Notes under the pieces: model-generated
Seen by the model: only the letters and a program-made list of their open reading frames with translations
Database searches by the model: none
What the model was told of the DNA's origin: nothing
Part shown: positions 62,456-64,000 of the stretch, one piece after another
How positions within the stretch are numbered: the stretch's first letter is position 1
Layout: each line of letters opens with the position of its first letter
NCBI RefSeq assembly: GCF_000685275.1
Contig: NZ_ARYK01000001.1
Location: 620,001 to 684,000 of the forward strand
DNA: 64,000 nucleotides
Reading direction: 5' to 3'
DNA from: Hyphomonas johnsonii MHS-2
GTDB lineage: Bacteria > Pseudomonadota > Alphaproteobacteria > Caulobacterales > Hyphomonadaceae
Translations under genes and position numbers: made by a program

Positions 62456-62947
62456 CTAGTCCGACACCGTATCCGACAGGACCGCGTAACGCCCGCCGTG
62501 GTACAATAGCGGCCGCGCGGAATGGTCAGCCATGATGCGCAGGACCCGGCCCAGGAATATCACATGGTCGCCGCCATCGTGCTGGCCGTAGGTTTCACAT
62601 TCGAGCCGTGCAGCACTGCTGGTGAGTATCGGCACGCCCCCTGTGCCGGTCTCCGTCTCCACACCCTCGAAACGGTCGATACTGCTTCTCGAGAACTGGC
62701 GCGACAGTTCGGCCTGGTCTTCCCGCAGGATGTGGACGCAAAAGTGGTCGGCTGCCTCGAAGTCCGGAAGGCAGCGTGCGGTCCGGGCGAGCGACCAGAG
62801 GATCAGGGGCGGGTCCATCGAGACAGAGTTGAAGCTGTTGGCCGTCACGCCAAACGGGCGTCCCTGCGGGTCGCGGGACGTGATCACTGTAACGCCTGTC
62901 ACGAACAGGCCGAGCGCGTTTCGGAAAGTGCGGGTATCGAAATCCAT
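62456..62947 (-). CDS. Flavin reductase-like protein
   Basis: The 163-residue protein belongs to the flavin-reductase domain family (HpaC/DIM6 type). It opens MDFDTRTFRNALGLFVTGVTVITS and contains GVTANSFNSVSMDPPLILWS, the flavin-binding stretch. It would reduce FMN or FAD with NAD(P)H, often for a partner monooxygenase, which is not evident here. ATG 62947 is chosen from homology; the frame is open upstream to 63268. Confidence 0.93.
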   Translation of the reverse strand: MDFDTRTFRNALGLFVTGVTVITSRDPQGRPFGVTANSFNSVSMDPPLILWSLARTARCLPDFEAADHFCVHILREDQAELSRQFSRSSIDRFEGVETETGTGGVPILTSSAARLECETYGQHDGGDHVIFLGRVLRIMADHSARPLLYHGGRYAVLSDTVSD

Positions 62948-63142
62948 ATCCCGACATCTAAGTCGCTTTGCGGCGCGGACAAAGCGAGATTGCAGAAGAA
63001 ATTGCCGTTCGCAGCGCTCGACCGCGCGTGTGAGGCCCTCGGGAAGCCTGAATTGCGGGCGTCGTTGACGGCGCTGCAAAATACTTCGATGCCTTGAACA
63101 GGCGTCCGATTTTGGCGGATGGCAGGCGTGGGAGGGTTCTCG

Positions 63143-64000
63143 ATGAGTGTCACGGATGGCCCCTGGTGGCGCGGTGCAGTGATCTACCAAGTGTATCCGC
63201 GGAGTTATTGCGACACCAATGGCGATGGTATCGGCGACCTTGCCGGCATTACCGCGCAGCTCGACCATATTGCGTCGCTGGGCGTCGCGGGCATCTGGAT
63301 TTCCCCCTTCTTCACCTCACCCATGAAGGACTTCGGATACGACGTGGCCGACTATTGCGATGTCGATCCGATTTTCGGGACGCTCGACGATTTCGACCGC
63401 CTGCTGGACGCAGCGCACGCGCGTGGCCTGAAAGTCATCATCGACCAGGTTCTGGCGCACACGTCAGACCTGCACCCCTGGTTCACGCAGAGCCGTCAGG
63501 ATCGCTCCAATCCGAAGGAAGACTGGTACGTTTGGCAAGACGCGAACGCGGACGGCACGCCGCCCAACAATTGGCAGGCGGTGTTCGGTGGCGCGGCATG
63601 GACATGGGATGCGCGCCGGCAGCAGTACTACATGCACAATTTCCTGCCCGGCCAGCCGCAGCTGAACCTGCGCAACGCGGCGGTCCAGCAGGCGCTGCTG
63701 GACAGTTCGCGATTCTGGCTTGAGCGGGGCGTCGACGGGTTCAGGCTGGATGCGATCAACTTCTCGATGTTCGATCCAGACTTCACGGACAATCCGCCCT
63801 GGGACCCGGCGGGCCGGACGATCACCCGCCCGTTTGACCTGCAACATCACATTCATAACCAGTCCCATCCCGACATTGCCACGTTCCTCGAACGCGTGAG
63901 GGCGCTGACGGATGAGTTCGGCGACATCTTCACGGTGGCCGAGGTGGCCGGTCCGGACCCGCTGCCGGAAATGCGCGCGTTCACTGAGGGCAATGGCCGG
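63143..64000 (+). CDS. GH13 alpha-glucosidase, partial
   Basis: The 286 residues before the right edge form the start of a GH13 (subfamily 23-like) enzyme. It begins with VIYQVYPRSYCDTNGDGIGDL; the nucleophile is Asp203 in GFRLDAINF and the acid/base Glu267 in TVAEVAG. The third conserved Asp (usually HD) is past the edge. GGGAGGG precedes the ATG. No signal peptide, so it acts on sugars inside the cell, probably maltose-type or sucrose-type alpha-glucosides. Confidence 0.93.
   Translation, partial: MSVTDGPWWRGAVIYQVYPRSYCDTNGDGIGDLAGITAQLDHIASLGVAGIWISPFFTSPMKDFGYDVADYCDVDPIFGTLDDFDRLLDAAHARGLKVIIDQVLAHTSDLHPWFTQSRQDRSNPKEDWYVWQDANADGTPPNNWQAVFGGAAWTWDARRQQYYMHNFLPGQPQLNLRNAAVQQALLDSSRFWLERGVDGFRLDAINFSMFDPDFTDNPPWDPAGRTITRPFDLQHHIHNQSHPDIATFLERVRALTDEFGDIFTVAEVAGPDPLPEMRAFTEGNGR

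Overview
The window looks like a GC-rich (roughly 63-65 %) alphaproteobacterial chromosome, most likely from the Hyphomonadaceae/Caulobacterales side. The reasons are the gene content (complete type II secretion operon beside a TonB-dependent receptor, homodimeric NADP-isocitrate dehydrogenase, RNase G-like/yacG/tRNA-Phe block, tuf near tRNA-Trp) and the protein sequence style. The genus is an inference. I saw no rRNA, CRISPR array, insertion sequence, prophage or integron.

Bases 1-12400 (all minus strand): a secondary-lipid (PUFA synthase-like) operon. It reads enoyl reductase (PfaD-like), a KS-AT-ACP-ACP megasynthase, a separately encoded ketoreductase, and a KS-CLF-AT protein cut by the left edge. 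Any dehydratase domains would lie outside the window. An ABC-F ATPase sits upstream.

12466-16879: an RND efflux pump and its membrane-fusion protein, with a palindrome in the upstream region. 17118-28424: a full type II secretion operon gspC to gspN, followed by a small lipoprotein. Upstream on the same strand lie a TonB-dependent receptor (28537-31158), a large lipoprotein made of two tandem copies of a probable beta-helix unit (31275-34178), a beta-propeller-like lipoprotein and an XRE regulator. A Pho-box-like direct repeat precedes the duplicated lipoprotein. I read this as one candidate surface-nutrient system in which the secretion machine, a surface lipoprotein and a receptor work together, perhaps under phosphate control. 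This is the most interesting hypothesis in the window.

35818-49107: mixed housekeeping and catabolic genes. These are purB, a repeat-rich peptidoglycan-binding secreted protein, a VIT-family transporter, icd with a strong terminator, trmJ, an enoyl-CoA hydratase, a pair of acyl-CoA dehydrogenases, an AceE/transketolase-like thiamine-diphosphate enzyme, a LysR regulator and two overlapping acetyltransferase-like genes.

49111-53017: a trehalose operon (otsA, otsB, GH15 glycosidase). 53200-56153: tRNA-Phe, yacG, an RNase E/G-like gene and pgi. 56372-58406: tuf with its own promoter and terminator, a DUF2059-like secreted protein and tRNA-Trp. 58481-64000: an alpha/beta hydrolase, an FAD oxidoreductase, a histidine-kinase-like protein lacking the phospho-acceptor histidine, a flavin reductase and a GH13 glucosidase cut by the right edge.
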